Part shown: one piece after another, positions 51,851-60,731 of the stretch
How positions within the stretch are numbered: position 1 is the stretch's first letter
Layout of the letters: each line of letters starts with the position of its first letter
Source: Weissella confusa
GTDB taxonomy: Bacteria; Bacillota; Bacilli; Lactobacillales; Lactobacillaceae
DNA length: 64,000 nt
Assembly (NCBI GenBank): GCA_041871065.1
Contig: CP168942.1
Coordinates: forward strand, 2,140,501-2,204,500
Direction of reading: 5' to 3'
Notes under the pieces: generated by a model
Database searches by the model: none
Seen by the model: the letters and a program-made list of their open reading frames with translations, nothing else
What the model was told of the DNA's origin: nothing
Program-made: the position numbers and the translations under genes

Positions 51851-51882
51851 AGGCGATTGTTTCACATGAAACAATCGCCTGA
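51851..51882 (-). terminator. Perfect 32-bp palindrome after the quinone reductase gene, containing a parS-like core
   Basis: AGGCGATTGTTTCA and its complement form a 32-bp perfect palindrome; the core TGTTTCACATGAAACA (51858-51873) is one base off parS. It lies just after the 51896 gene and may act as terminator, weak ParB site or both. The T tract is poor. Confidence 0.5.
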
Positions 51883-51895
51883 TTTTAATCTTTAA

Positions 51896-52807
51896 TTAAA
51901 AGGTAAATACCGCCTTACCTGCCAATGAGGCTTGGCGAGCAGCTGCGTGTGCTTCACGCAATGCTTCAACTGAGAATGGCTTAACATCCCCAACCTTAAC
52001 AACAATCTTACCAGCTGCCATATCATCCAACAACGCTGCCAAGTTTGGACGCTTTCCGTTTTGATAAGTGTGTACTGCATCAATATCAAACTTACTGATG
52101 GCTTCTTCATCAAAACCAGTCAAGTTACGCAACTTACCGCCTTGCTTCAAAACCTTCGCAGATTGGATGGCGACATCCCCACCGATCGTATCCAACACCG
52201 CATCAAAGTCTGACAAGTCATTCTCATAAGCAGTGTGATAATCAACTGGCGTCACATCCCCCAATGACTTTAGATAGTCAAAGTCAGCTGGCTTTGCCGT
52301 TGCATAGACAACTGCACCACGGTTCAAAGCTGCTTGAATCGCAACAGAACCAACACTACCGGCACCACCTTGAATCAAAACCTTTTGACCAGGTTGCACA
52401 TCCAAATCATCCGTAATCATTTGGTACCCAGTTGCTGCACCCACAACAGCCGCAACTGCGTGAACATCATCGACGCCTTCTGGCACCTTAGCAACTGCAG
52501 ATTGACCAACCGGAACTTCTTCGGCATACGTTTGGTGGTGACGCGTTGCAGCGACACGATCACCAACCTTGAAGTCAGTGACTTCTTCACCAACCGCAAT
52601 CACTTCGCCAACGACACTTGAGCCAGGAATCAATGGTAGCTTATCAGCCTCACCCATCAATCCTTGCACAAACTTCACGTCATAAGGATCAATTGCAGTT
52701 GCATGATTCTTAACCAATACTTGCTTCTTCAAAATCTTAGGTGTGTCGACTTCAACTTCCTCAAGTACATCAACGTCCCCAAATGCCTTAATTTGTACTG
52801 CCTTCAT
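51896..52807 (-). CDS. Zinc-free MDR oxidoreductase (quinone oxidoreductase type)
   Basis: 303 residues from ATG 52807 (MKAVQIKAFGDVDVLEEVEV), with AAGGAGGG upstream. GroES-like domain at the N-terminus with LPLIPGSSVVGEVIAVGEEV near 60; Rossmann fold with QPGQKVLIQGGAGSVGSVAI near 140 for NADPH. Zinc ligands of alcohol dehydrogenases are absent, which places it with zeta-crystallin-type quinone reductases. The substrate is unknown. Confidence 0.85.
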   Translation of the reverse strand: MKAVQIKAFGDVDVLEEVEVDTPKILKKQVLVKNHATAIDPYDVKFVQGLMGEADKLPLIPGSSVVGEVIAVGEEVTDFKVGDRVAATRHHQTYAEEVPVGQSAVAKVPEGVDDVHAVAAVVGAATGYQMITDDLDVQPGQKVLIQGGAGSVGSVAIQAALNRGAVVYATAKPADFDYLKSLGDVTPVDYHTAYENDLSDFDAVLDTIGGDVAIQSAKVLKQGGKLRNLTGFDEEAISKFDIDAVHTYQNGKRPNLAALLDDMAAGKIVVKVGDVKPFSVEALREAHAAARQASLAGKAVFTF

Positions 52808-52912
52808 GATGAAATCCCTCCTTGGTTTGACCAATCTTGATTTGTTGATTTTATTTTAACCTCTTTCGTCACGAGTGTACAAAATAAAGGCATTATTTTC
52901 GTCCTGAAAACA

Positions 52913-52947
52913 AAAATGCGTATCGTCACATAGACGATACGCATTTT
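52913..52947 (-). terminator. Terminator of the aquaporin gene
   Basis: AAAATGCGTATCGTC/GACGATACGCATTTT perfect stem with T tract on the minus strand. Confidence 0.88.
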
Positions 52948-52959
52948 AATGATTGATTA

Positions 52960-53664
52960 TTAGTCTTCTTCAGAACCCAAACCAAACTTAGCAACTACGG
53001 CTGCCAAAGCGGCACCAACCAATGGACCTACGATGTAGGCACCAATGTTAGTCAATGCAGCTGATGAACCGAAGATTGCAAGGAAGGCAGCAGGTGCCAA
53101 TGAACGTGCAGGGTTCAATGAAGCACCAGTTGCTTGCAAACCAAGCATGATCAAAGCAGCCAAAGTCAAACCGATGACGAATGGTGCAACTGATGAGATA
53201 GCTGCGTTCTTCTTAGCCGTAACCATCAAGATTACCAAGACAAAGACGAACGTCAAGAATGCTTCGATCAATGAAGCTGACAAGAATGAAATTGGTGACG
53301 TAAAGTTCGTTTGACCAAATCCAACTTGCTTAATCGTTGCTGCTGGAGCACCGAAAGCCTTCATGAAACCCAAAACAACGGCTGAACCTGCAAAGGCACC
53401 GATGATTTGTGAAACAACGTAACCCAAGTAATCCATCCATGAGATGCGACCGTTAATGGCAGCAGCAAATGAAACGGCTGGGTTAAAGTGACCACCTGAG
53501 ATTGAACCAAAGGCATATGCTCCGGCTACAACAGCCAACCCAAAGGCCAAGGCAACTGGCAATGGACCAGTTTGAGTTCCGACGAAGACAACAACGCCAG
53601 TTCCCATGGCAACCAACATCAACGTTCCGAAGAACTCGGCAAGATACTTGCGCATGTTTTCCAT
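52960..53664 (-). CDS. Aquaporin/MIP family channel
   Basis: 234 residues, six membrane helices and two half helices. The two NPA motifs are SGGHFNPAVSFAAAINGRIS near 65 and ATGASLNPARSLAPAAFLAI near 185. The short loops and the second-NPA Arg followed by SLAPA favour a water-type channel (AqpZ-like) over a glycerol facilitator, but this is a judgement. GGGAG lies nine bases before the start. Monocistronic. Confidence 0.85.
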   Translation of the reverse strand: MENMRKYLAEFFGTLMLVAMGTGVVVFVGTQTGPLPVALAFGLAVVAGAYAFGSISGGHFNPAVSFAAAINGRISWMDYLGYVVSQIIGAFAGSAVVLGFMKAFGAPAATIKQVGFGQTNFTSPISFLSASLIEAFLTFVFVLVILMVTAKKNAAISSVAPFVIGLTLAALIMLGLQATGASLNPARSLAPAAFLAIFGSSAALTNIGAYIVGPLVGAALAAVVAKFGLGSEED

Positions 53665-53788
53665 GATAAAAAACTCCCTTATTCTATTGGTACGAGAATC
53701 GTACGAGATTAATAATTTCTGTTCCTACTATATAACACAACCAGTCTTAAATTCAGCTTTAAGGCCTGGCATTAAAAGAAATTTAAGT

Positions 53789-54127
53789 TTAACGACCGAT
53801 GATTTTGCTTGCCGCACGGTCTAGTGCAAGCCAAACATTCATGGCATTTGCCTTAAATTGCTCGATGTAGCTAGGTTGTTCATCTTCCGGCTTTGCTTCG
53901 CCTTCATAGGCGTTACCAATACCGAATACTTGTAGGGCGCGGAAATCTTCATCCCAACGAACCGTAAAGTAATTGCCTTCCATGCGCTCATCGATAATGT
54001 CTTGGAAACCTAGCTTTAGCGCTTCCTTGATCACATCATCTTCACTAACTGGGAAGCCACGCGCTGCCATCAAAGCAACACGGTCAGCCACTTGCGTCAT
54101 ATCTTCTGGGATTGATCCTTCATTCAT
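53789..54127 (-). CDS. Hypothetical protein
   Basis: 112 residues, acidic, helical. Contains MTQVADRVALMAARGFPVSE and DDVIKEALKLGFQDIIDERM, then a beta-like YFTVRWDEDFRALQVFGIGN. No membrane segment, no motif that I recognise. AAGGAC lies eight bases before the start. It is divergent from nnrE. Confidence 0.65.
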   Translation of the reverse strand: MNEGSIPEDMTQVADRVALMAARGFPVSEDDVIKEALKLGFQDIIDERMEGNYFTVRWDEDFRALQVFGIGNAYEGEAKPEDEQPSYIEQFKANAMNVWLALDRAASKIIGR

Positions 54128-54278
54128 TACGAATAGTCCTTCTTTCCTTCACTTACTTTGTGTCAATCTAAACACGCTCCTAAAGACATTTTAGCAGTGA
54201 CTTGCGATATAATAAACTGTGAACGTCCTAATCGACGTTTTTGCTATTATACCTATTAAATTAAGGAGGTTACTTTTC

Positions 54279-54944
54279 ATGGTTGAAGCAGTAACCGCAC
54301 AAGACATGCAACGATTCGATCGTTACACGATCGAAGAAATTGGTGTGCCCTCATTAGTGTTGATGGAGCGCGCCGCAATGTCTGTGATTGATGTTCTCGC
54401 AGCTGGGTCATTCGACTTGGCTAACGTCCTCGTCATCGCCGGTTTGGGTAACAACGGTGGTGATGGTGTCGCTATTGCGCGTATGTTGACCCAAAAGGGC
54501 GTCAACGTCGACCTACTTATCCTAGGCGATGAACACCGTGCAACGGCTAACACAGCTACCCAATTGAAGATTGCTCGCGGATACGGCATTGAAACGCAAA
54601 ATCGTGTCCGTGATTTCCGTAATTACACTGTTATCGTCGACGCTTTGTTTGGAATTGGCCTTTCTAAACCCGTTCCAAGCAAACTTGGTGATATTATTAA
54701 ACGAGTAAATGCCGCAAACATTCCAGTTGTCTCAGTTGATGTGCCTTCTGGTTTGCACGCAACAACAGGAGAAATCCTTGGCTCTGCCATTCGTGCCACC
54801 GCAACAGTAACCTTTGCCTACCCAAAGCAAGGGTTGCTACAAAACGAAGGCTTGAAGCGTGCCGGTAACATCTACGTGAAGGATATCGGTATCTATTCAC
54901 CCGAAGAATTAGCAGCATTTAAGCAGGAAGAGAGTGAGAACTAA
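54279..54944 (+). CDS. nnrE: NAD(P)H-hydrate epimerase, stand-alone YjeF N-terminal domain
   Basis: 221 residues from ATG 54279 (MVEAVTAQDMQRFDRYTIEE), with AAGGAGG upstream. Epimerises damaged NAD(P)H hydrates. Family motifs are VLVIAGLGNNGGDGVAIARM near residue 48 and the catalytic Asp in VIVDALFGIGLSKPV and VSVDVPSGLHATTGEILG. The dehydratase domain NnrD is not fused and not adjacent. Its stop overlaps the next start (TAATG), so the two genes are translationally coupled. Confidence 0.92.
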   Translation: MVEAVTAQDMQRFDRYTIEEIGVPSLVLMERAAMSVIDVLAAGSFDLANVLVIAGLGNNGGDGVAIARMLTQKGVNVDLLILGDEHRATANTATQLKIARGYGIETQNRVRDFRNYTVIVDALFGIGLSKPVPSKLGDIIKRVNAANIPVVSVDVPSGLHATTGEILGSAIRATATVTFAYPKQGLLQNEGLKRAGNIYVKDIGIYSPEELAAFKQEESEN

Positions 54945-56794
54945 TGAATATTGCATTGGTCGGAGCTGGTCCTCGAAACTTGACGTTGGTTGAGCGCTTG
55001 ATGGCGCACGCCAAGAAGACGACTGACCCCGTAGACATTACGTTATACGACCCATTCCCAATCGGAGGTCGTGTTTGGAATCCAGATCAAGATCCAACAT
55101 TTTTGATGAACACTGTGACGCAACAATTGACGTTGTTCACAGATCCATCAGTTCCTAACCATGCATCTACTGCCCTATACGGACCTAACTTCTACGAGTG
55201 GGCTGTAACTTACGGTAAGGAATATGTTAAGATGCACAACTTCGAAAACGAAGCTTACTTCTTGGACGAGTTGACGCGTATTAACCCTAACCGTTTCACT
55301 TCACGTGCCTTGTTCGGTGTGTACTCACAATGGTTCTTTGAACACTTGGGTGCCCACGTGCCAGCTAACGTGACGTTGTCATACGAGCGCAAGTCTGTTT
55401 CAGACGTTGTGAAGAATGGCGATGAGTACACGGTAACTTTGGACGACAATTCATCAGTTAAGGCTGATCACGTCGTTATGGCTTTGGGTCACGTTGATAA
55501 CGACTTGGACGACGAGCAAAAGGTTTTCGCTGCCGCAGCAGATGAAAATGCTGACTTGTTGTACGTTGCACCAACGCACCCATCAGAAGCTGACTTGGAT
55601 GCTGTGCCAGCACGCGAAAAGGTTGTTTTGCGTGGTTTGGGATTGAGTTTCTTTGACTACATCGCTAAGTTGACAATCAGCCGTGGCGGACGCTTCTCTC
55701 GTGACAACAACGGGGTCTTGTACTACTTGCCATCAGGTAAGGAGCCACACATGATCGCCGGTTCTCGCAAGGGATTGCCTATGCACGCCCGTGGTGTTAA
55801 CCAAAAGGTCGAAGCTGAAGGTTACCAACCAAAGTTCTTTACGAGCGAAAACTTGGACGCCTTGGCTGCAAAGTCAAACGGTCAAGTGTCTTACGATGAA
55901 TTCTTCACGTTGTTGCGTAAGGAATTGGAGTACAAGCACTACCAAAACACAATTAACGACTTGGGTGTGACATGGCCATTTAACGCTGAAACGTTTATGA
56001 ACGCTTTGGCCGAGAGTGACGATTTGAATGAAACTGCTCGTAAGTTTGGTGTCGCTGAAGAGTACATCATGGACTGGGAGCGTATTTTGAACCCAGTTAA
56101 TGACGTACCTGCTGAAGTTGAATACAGCGACTTCATGATGAACTACCTAACTTGGGACATTAACGACGCTTACCAAGGTAACAACGATGCGCCGTATGCC
56201 GGTGCCTTCGACATGTTGCGTGACGTTCGTGGTATCATCCGTCACTACTTGGACGCTGGTTACTTGTCAGCTGACGAGTATGCCAAGTTCCTTTCAAAGT
56301 TCAACCCATTCAACTCATTGATTTCCGTTGGACCTCCTGTCCTACGTGTTGAGCAAATGCGTGCTTTGATTGAAGCTGGTGTTTTGACGATTGCTGGACC
56401 TGGCTTGGCCGTTTCTGTCCAAGATGATCACTACCTAGCAACAGACAACCGTGGTAACTCATGGGCGGTTAACAACCTAGTTGAGGCTCGTTTGTTCTCT
56501 GTTTCATTGGCAAACTCAGTTAACCCATTGGTTGCTAACTTGCGTGATCGTGGCGTTTTGAGCGCTGCAGAATACACAAAGGCTGATGGCTCAACTTATG
56601 TTGTCGGTGGTACTCGTATGAACAAGGAAACGTTGGTTGTTATCGATGAAAACGATAACGAAGTCGACGGCTTGTACGTATGGGGTGTCCCTACTGAAGG
56701 TTGGTCATGGTTCACGACGTTCGCACCTCGTTCAGGTGTTAACGACAAGAACTTGCGTGATGCTGAAAACATCGCCCACCACATCTTTGGTTAA
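54944..56794 (+). CDS. FAD/NAD(P)-binding protein (NAD_binding_9 type)
   Basis: 616 residues, soluble. The dinucleotide-binding motif MNIALVGAGPRNLTLVERLM begins the protein, with DPFPIGGRVWNPDQDPTFLM typical of the FAD-NAD(P)-binding/HcgF-like group, and VMALGHVDN near 180. The C-terminal part contains RMNKETLVVIDENDNEVDGL and YVWGVPTEGWSWFTTFAPRS. Enzymatic activity is unknown. It is coupled to nnrE, which suggests a link to nicotinamide-cofactor metabolism. Codon use is strongly biased to common codons, as for a highly expressed gene. Confidence 0.85.
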   Translation: MNIALVGAGPRNLTLVERLMAHAKKTTDPVDITLYDPFPIGGRVWNPDQDPTFLMNTVTQQLTLFTDPSVPNHASTALYGPNFYEWAVTYGKEYVKMHNFENEAYFLDELTRINPNRFTSRALFGVYSQWFFEHLGAHVPANVTLSYERKSVSDVVKNGDEYTVTLDDNSSVKADHVVMALGHVDNDLDDEQKVFAAAADENADLLYVAPTHPSEADLDAVPAREKVVLRGLGLSFFDYIAKLTISRGGRFSRDNNGVLYYLPSGKEPHMIAGSRKGLPMHARGVNQKVEAEGYQPKFFTSENLDALAAKSNGQVSYDEFFTLLRKELEYKHYQNTINDLGVTWPFNAETFMNALAESDDLNETARKFGVAEEYIMDWERILNPVNDVPAEVEYSDFMMNYLTWDINDAYQGNNDAPYAGAFDMLRDVRGIIRHYLDAGYLSADEYAKFLSKFNPFNSLISVGPPVLRVEQMRALIEAGVLTIAGPGLAVSVQDDHYLATDNRGNSWAVNNLVEARLFSVSLANSVNPLVANLRDRGVLSAAEYTKADGSTYVVGGTRMNKETLVVIDENDNEVDGLYVWGVPTEGWSWFTTFAPRSGVNDKNLRDAENIAHHIFG

Positions 56795-56812
56795 TCATTA
56801 GACATTAAAAGT

Positions 56813-56858
56813 AATAGCACCAACTCGCATAACCATGCGGGTTGGTGCTATTTTTTTG
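56813..56858 (+). terminator. Terminator of the nnrE operon
   Basis: TAGCACCAAC.CGCAT/ATGCG.GTTGGTGCTA stem followed by TTTTTTT. Confidence 0.88.
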
Positions 56859-56891
56859 TTAAAAACACCGTCATATCAGGCGTTTTCGTAT

Positions 56892-56920
56892 TTGCAAAGA
56901 TTTTCTAAAGGGTGTATATT
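56892..56920 (+). promoter_or_regulatory. Promoter of the Y-family polymerase operon
   Basis: -35 TTGCAA (56892-56897), 17-bp spacer, -10 TATATT (56915-56920). The -10 lies inside the left arm of the palindromic operator. Confidence 0.7.
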
Positions 56921-56956
56921 AGGTTTATCCTAACGTTAGGATAAACCTAATATACA
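56913..56956. promoter_or_regulatory. 44-bp perfect palindrome operator
   Basis: The left half is TGTATATTAGGTTTATCCTA plus AC, and the right half is its exact complement, centred at 56934/56935. Each half contains TTAGG-N5-CCTAA, itself an inverted repeat, so two adjacent dimer sites are likely. It ends 18 bp before the start codon and covers the -10, a layout suited to repression. It is not the Bacillus LexA box. Confidence 0.8.
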
Positions 56957-56974
56957 TAAATAGAGGTCATTCTG

Positions 56975-58288
56975 ATGGTCGATGTCTACCAAAAAGAAAC
57001 CGCCAGGCACGTAATGGTTATCGACTCAAAAAGCTTTTATGCGAGCGTTGAAAGTGTCGATTTGGGACTCAACCCCCTCAAATCACTCCTGGTCGTGATG
57101 AGTCAACAAGAAAACACAAACGGCGGCCTTGTCTTAGCTGCCTCACCCCAAGCTAAAAAGGTCCTTGGGGTATCCAACGTTATGCGTCAACGTGACGTAC
57201 CACGCGATCCACGATTGGCAATCGTCCAACCCCGTATGAATTACTATATTCAAAAAAACAAACAAATTAATGACATTTATCGGAAGTTTGTCGCCGACGA
57301 GGATTTGCACATCTATTCAATCGACGAATCATTACTCGATTTGACCGATAGCTGGCGTTACTTAGAGTCCAAATATCATCGCACCCTGACAGACTACGAA
57401 GTTGCGCGGATTATTCAGCAAGAAGTCCGTGACGCAACTGGTATCTACCTAACAGTCGGCATTGGTGACAACCCTGCCATGGCTAAAATGGCGCTCGATT
57501 TAACCGCTAAGCACGCTGATGATTTAATTGGTGAATGGCATTATGACACCATCCCCGACGTTTTATGGCCCATCGAAAAGCTTGATGACGTTTGGAGTAT
57601 CGGGTCACGTACCGCAAAAAAATTACGACGCTTAGGTATTTTTTCAATGCGTGATTTGGCTGCAGCAAACCCCTACCGGCTTAAAGAAAAATTCGGCGTT
57701 AAAGGCGTCGAACTTTACGCACTGGCTTGGGGCATTGACCGTAGTTTGATTAAACAAAAATATCGGCCAAAAGAGAGTTCGTTTAGTAACGGGCAAGTTC
57801 TGCCGCGCGACTACGACAATCCGACCGAAATTGAAGTCGTGATTCGTGAAATTGGTGAGCAAGTCGCGAGTCGTTTGCGTGCCAAACACGTGGTTGCCAG
57901 TCAGATTAGCCTTGGCATCGGCTTTGGATATCGCGAAACAAACCAAACACACGGTTTCGGCGGCCAGATAACGATTGATGCCACCAATCTCAGTTTGCCA
58001 ATTACCAATGCACTCCGCGATATTTTTAGGCAACATTACGAGGGACAAGTCGTGCGCAACGTTTACGTCAGTGCCGGCCGTTTAGCACCTGAAGGCGTTG
58101 AACAAATCGACCTATTTACCCCGGTCATGATTAATACGCGCCAACGAACCATCGATACCGTCATCGATGATATTCGCAAAAAATTTGGCGTCGGCGCTGT
58201 CTTCAAAAGTTCTAGTGTTGCCGGCGGTACGATGCTTAACCGTATCGGTCTGGTTGGTGGTCACAACGGAGGAAACGCTTATGGATGA
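56975..58288 (+). CDS. Y-family DNA polymerase (UmuC/UvrX-like)
   Basis: 437 residues. Translesion polymerase. Catalytic acidic motifs are HVMVIDSKSFYASVESVDLG near residue 15 and DLHIYSIDESLLDLTDSW near 110. A thumb HhH is visible at LDDVWSIGSRTAKKLRRLGI near 210, with a little-finger domain after about 260. It resembles UvrX/UmuC-like proteins of Firmicutes more than DinB, because of the long insertions and the YolD-like partner that overlaps its end by 8 bp. Confidence 0.88.
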   Translation: MVDVYQKETARHVMVIDSKSFYASVESVDLGLNPLKSLLVVMSQQENTNGGLVLAASPQAKKVLGVSNVMRQRDVPRDPRLAIVQPRMNYYIQKNKQINDIYRKFVADEDLHIYSIDESLLDLTDSWRYLESKYHRTLTDYEVARIIQQEVRDATGIYLTVGIGDNPAMAKMALDLTAKHADDLIGEWHYDTIPDVLWPIEKLDDVWSIGSRTAKKLRRLGIFSMRDLAAANPYRLKEKFGVKGVELYALAWGIDRSLIKQKYRPKESSFSNGQVLPRDYDNPTEIEVVIREIGEQVASRLRAKHVVASQISLGIGFGYRETNQTHGFGGQITIDATNLSLPITNALRDIFRQHYEGQVVRNVYVSAGRLAPEGVEQIDLFTPVMINTRQRTIDTVIDDIRKKFGVGAVFKSSSVAGGTMLNRIGLVGGHNGGNAYG

Positions 58289-58658
58289 TGAACAGGATAT
58301 GTTCGAACGGGCAGCCTACTTTTTCAGCCACGATTATCAAGATCGCGGCATGGTGAAATGGCAAGGCTACTACCTGTCTGACCACACCGAAGACGTTAAA
58401 AAGAAGGAAGCCTTAGAATTAGCCCGCCAAAATCGTAAACGCATGCCAGAAATGACCTTACCCGATATGACAGCGATTTTATTCGACGCTTTCGGCCGAC
58501 ATGAAGAAGTGGCCGTGCAAGAAAATTATTCAGATACAGATGGTGCGGTACCACCCATCATCACCGGGTTAGTCACTGGCTATACCGACTCAGACATCAT
58601 TATCGGTGACACCCGCATTCCGCTATCTAATTTGTGGTGGGCGCAAAAAACGCAGTGA
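58281..58658 (+). CDS. YolD-like protein
   Basis: 125 residues from ATG 58281 with GGAGG inside the end of the polymerase gene. YFFSHDYQDRGMVKWQGYYL near residue 12 matches the DRGM-KW core of YolD-like proteins, which accompany UvrX/UmuC-type polymerases in Firmicutes and may regulate them. The C-terminal part (ITGLVTGYTDSDIIIGDTRI) should form the small beta domain. Translationally coupled to the polymerase. Confidence 0.8.
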   Translation: MDDEQDMFERAAYFFSHDYQDRGMVKWQGYYLSDHTEDVKKKEALELARQNRKRMPEMTLPDMTAILFDAFGRHEEVAVQENYSDTDGAVPPIITGLVTGYTDSDIIIGDTRIPLSNLWWAQKTQ

Positions 58659-58684
58659 TTCGCACATTGAATCACTGCGTTTTT
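58646..58684. terminator. Terminator of the polymerase operon and fructokinase gene
   Basis: AAAAACGCAGTGATTC/GAATCACTGCGTTTTT perfect stem between convergent genes. Confidence 0.9.
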
Positions 58685-58690
58685 CATTAA

Positions 58691-59569
58691 TTAAGCTTCA
58701 ACCAGTTGCTTTGCTAAATAGAAGCAACCTAGAATACCGGCGTTGTCGCCGTTTCCGACCGTCACCAAATACTTATCCAAATCATCAACTGGTAGGTAAT
58801 CCGCCAATTGTTCCGCAAATGACTTGCGCACCATTGGCAACAATACTTCACGGTGAGGGACCCCACCACCAAATACAATGCGATCCGGACGCAAAATAAC
58901 GGTGTAAGTCACGGCCGCTTGCGCCAAGTAGTACGCTTCGATTTCCCATGCCAAGTGATCATCTGGCAATGACTTTGCTGATTCTTGCCAACGGTCTTCG
59001 ATGGCCGGACCGGCTGCCAACCCTTCCAAGCAGTTATCGCCATGGAATGGGCAGTGACCGACGTAACTGTCTTGCGGGTGCTTACGCATCATAATGTGCC
59101 CAGCTTCAGGGTGTGAATTACCACTCAGTAGCTGTCCATGCTGAATAATTCCGGCACCGACACCCGTCCCGACCGTTAGATAAACGACATTTTCAACGTC
59201 TTTAGCTGCACCTGATACATACTCAGCCCAGCCGGCGCCATTCACATCAGTCGTCCAATAGTACGGGATGTCGCGCCATGCCCGCATCGCACCCAAAAAA
59301 TCATATCCTGACCAACCACGCTTCGGTGTATCTAAGACATACCCATATGTGCGACTATCCGGATTAATATCAATCGGTCCAAATGCTGCAATTCCGATGG
59401 CCGCGATGTCATCATAACGATCAAAGAAATCAATCACCTGAGCAATGGTCCCCGCACCGTCCAACGTCGGAAAACTTTCACGCGCGACCACAACATCTGG
59501 ATTTTCAACATCCGCCACCGCAACGACAAACTTTGTACCACCTGCTTCAATAGCTCCCAAAAGTGCCAT
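58691..59569 (-). CDS. scrK: ROK-family fructokinase
   Basis: 292 residues. ATP-dependent sugar kinase. ATP motif LLGAIEAGGTKFVVAVADVE at the N-terminus; catalytic Asp in WTTDVNGAGWAEYVSGAAKD; zinc loop SHPEAGHIMMRKHPQDSYVG with CPFHGDNCLEGLAAGPAIED, typical of YdhR/ScrK fructokinases. It is 27 bp after a GlcU-type uptake gene, so it probably phosphorylates the sugar imported by that protein. GGGGG lies upstream. Confidence 0.9.
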   Translation of the reverse strand: MALLGAIEAGGTKFVVAVADVENPDVVVARESFPTLDGAGTIAQVIDFFDRYDDIAAIGIAAFGPIDINPDSRTYGYVLDTPKRGWSGYDFLGAMRAWRDIPYYWTTDVNGAGWAEYVSGAAKDVENVVYLTVGTGVGAGIIQHGQLLSGNSHPEAGHIMMRKHPQDSYVGHCPFHGDNCLEGLAAGPAIEDRWQESAKSLPDDHLAWEIEAYYLAQAAVTYTVILRPDRIVFGGGVPHREVLLPMVRKSFAEQLADYLPVDDLDKYLVTVGNGDNAGILGCFYLAKQLVEA

Positions 59570-59596
59570 AATTTTAATTCCCCCAATTTAAAACAC

Positions 59597-60550
59597 TTAC
59601 AATACTGACAATTTCGAAATCAAAATTGCCCCCACGATTACTAATACCGTTCCCAGGAAAATGTATCCCATCTGGCGGGTCGTTTTGCGTTCACCAAGAA
59701 TGAAAATGGCCCCAAACGTCCCAACGATAATCCCTGTCTGAGAAAGGGTTGTCGCTGTTGCTTGCCCCACTTCTGGATTTCCCGTTGAGATGAACATAAA
59801 GACATTTCCGAGCGCCCAAACTAACCCCGTGATAATTTGACGCGCTGTGCCAATTTTAAAGATGTTACGCGTCTCCTTAAAGTAGAAGGCCACAATCAAC
59901 CATGCACCTAGAATTTGTCCAATCGACTGTGGTGCAACGATTGCTGTCATGTAATCCAACCCATTATTTTGGTTATGGATGGCATCTGAAATGTAGCCCC
60001 ACTTGTTCAACAAGTTTGGCAAAACGAAGTACATCATAAAGGCCAGCGTAGAGACGATGACTGCCGTCACACCACCTTTGAAATCACGTTCTGGATTGGT
60101 TTCAACCGGCGCATTTTTATCGCGAACCGTCGTCAAAAGTGCCCCACCGGTTACTAACGCGATTGATAGCAAACCAAAGAACCACATGCGGCCTGTGTGC
60201 CATTCACCCAGCACCGCAGCTGCCATCAAGGCATTTCCAACAATTTGACCAGATGTCGACAACGGATTTCCAATCGACACCCCTAACTTCTTAAAGCCAA
60301 TCAGTTGACCAACCTGACCAACTGCCCAGATCAATCCTGAGATAAATCCTACCAACCAAATGCGTGAATTAAATGCATAATCCATGCCGGCATTCGGAAT
60401 AACGAAAAATGCCAATGTACCGAAGCCAAGCAAGATGGCTCCAATCGTCATTCCCATGATGCCTTGAGCAGCTGTTCCACCGGCCTTGGTGGTCACAATT
60501 CCTACTGACCCCCAGGCTAATGCTGGTACCAACGCAATCAATATCGACAT
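59597..60550 (-). CDS. GRP-type sugar uptake protein (GlcU family)
   Basis: 317 residues, ten membrane segments. SILIALVPALAWGSVGIVTT at the start and GQATATTLSQTGIIVGTFGA, IFILGERKTTRQMGYIFLG at the end define the GlcU group. Operon with a fructokinase, so fructose or glucose import coupled to phosphorylation is likely. A cre-like site lies upstream. It is a paralogue of the 48438 protein. Confidence 0.85.
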   Translation of the reverse strand: MSILIALVPALAWGSVGIVTTKAGGTAAQGIMGMTIGAILLGFGTLAFFVIPNAGMDYAFNSRIWLVGFISGLIWAVGQVGQLIGFKKLGVSIGNPLSTSGQIVGNALMAAAVLGEWHTGRMWFFGLLSIALVTGGALLTTVRDKNAPVETNPERDFKGGVTAVIVSTLAFMMYFVLPNLLNKWGYISDAIHNQNNGLDYMTAIVAPQSIGQILGAWLIVAFYFKETRNIFKIGTARQIITGLVWALGNVFMFISTGNPEVGQATATTLSQTGIIVGTFGAIFILGERKTTRQMGYIFLGTVLVIVGAILISKLSVL

Positions 60551-60606
60551 ATCAATAATTCCCCCTAATCAAAAACTTTCTATCAACATGTATTACGCTA
60601 CTCGCG

Positions 60607-60620
60607 CGAAAACGCTTTCA
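60607..60620 (-). promoter_or_regulatory. cre-like site upstream of the GlcU-fructokinase operon
   Basis: TGAAAGCGTTTTCG on the minus strand fits the CcpA consensus with one mismatch, about 57 bp upstream of the start. Confidence 0.65.
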
Positions 60621-60665
60621 CAAGTTTCGTTTTTTAACGAGCCGTCATTTTTCAGATAGATGCAC

Positions 60666-60711
60666 AAAAAAGCCGGATGACATTGACCATTAAATCAATA
60701 TCACCCAGCTG
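60666..60711 (-). terminator. Terminator of the cation efflux gene
   Basis: 16-bp stem AGCTGGGTGATATTGA/TCAATGTCATCCGGCT with G-U pairs, then TTTTTTG on the minus strand. Confidence 0.8.
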
Positions 60712-60731
60712 ATTAATTACATATTAACTGT

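Noticed and set aside
56913..56956. Rho-independent terminator at the 44-bp palindrome
   Set aside because: No T tract follows, and it overlaps a promoter -10 and lies just before a start codon.
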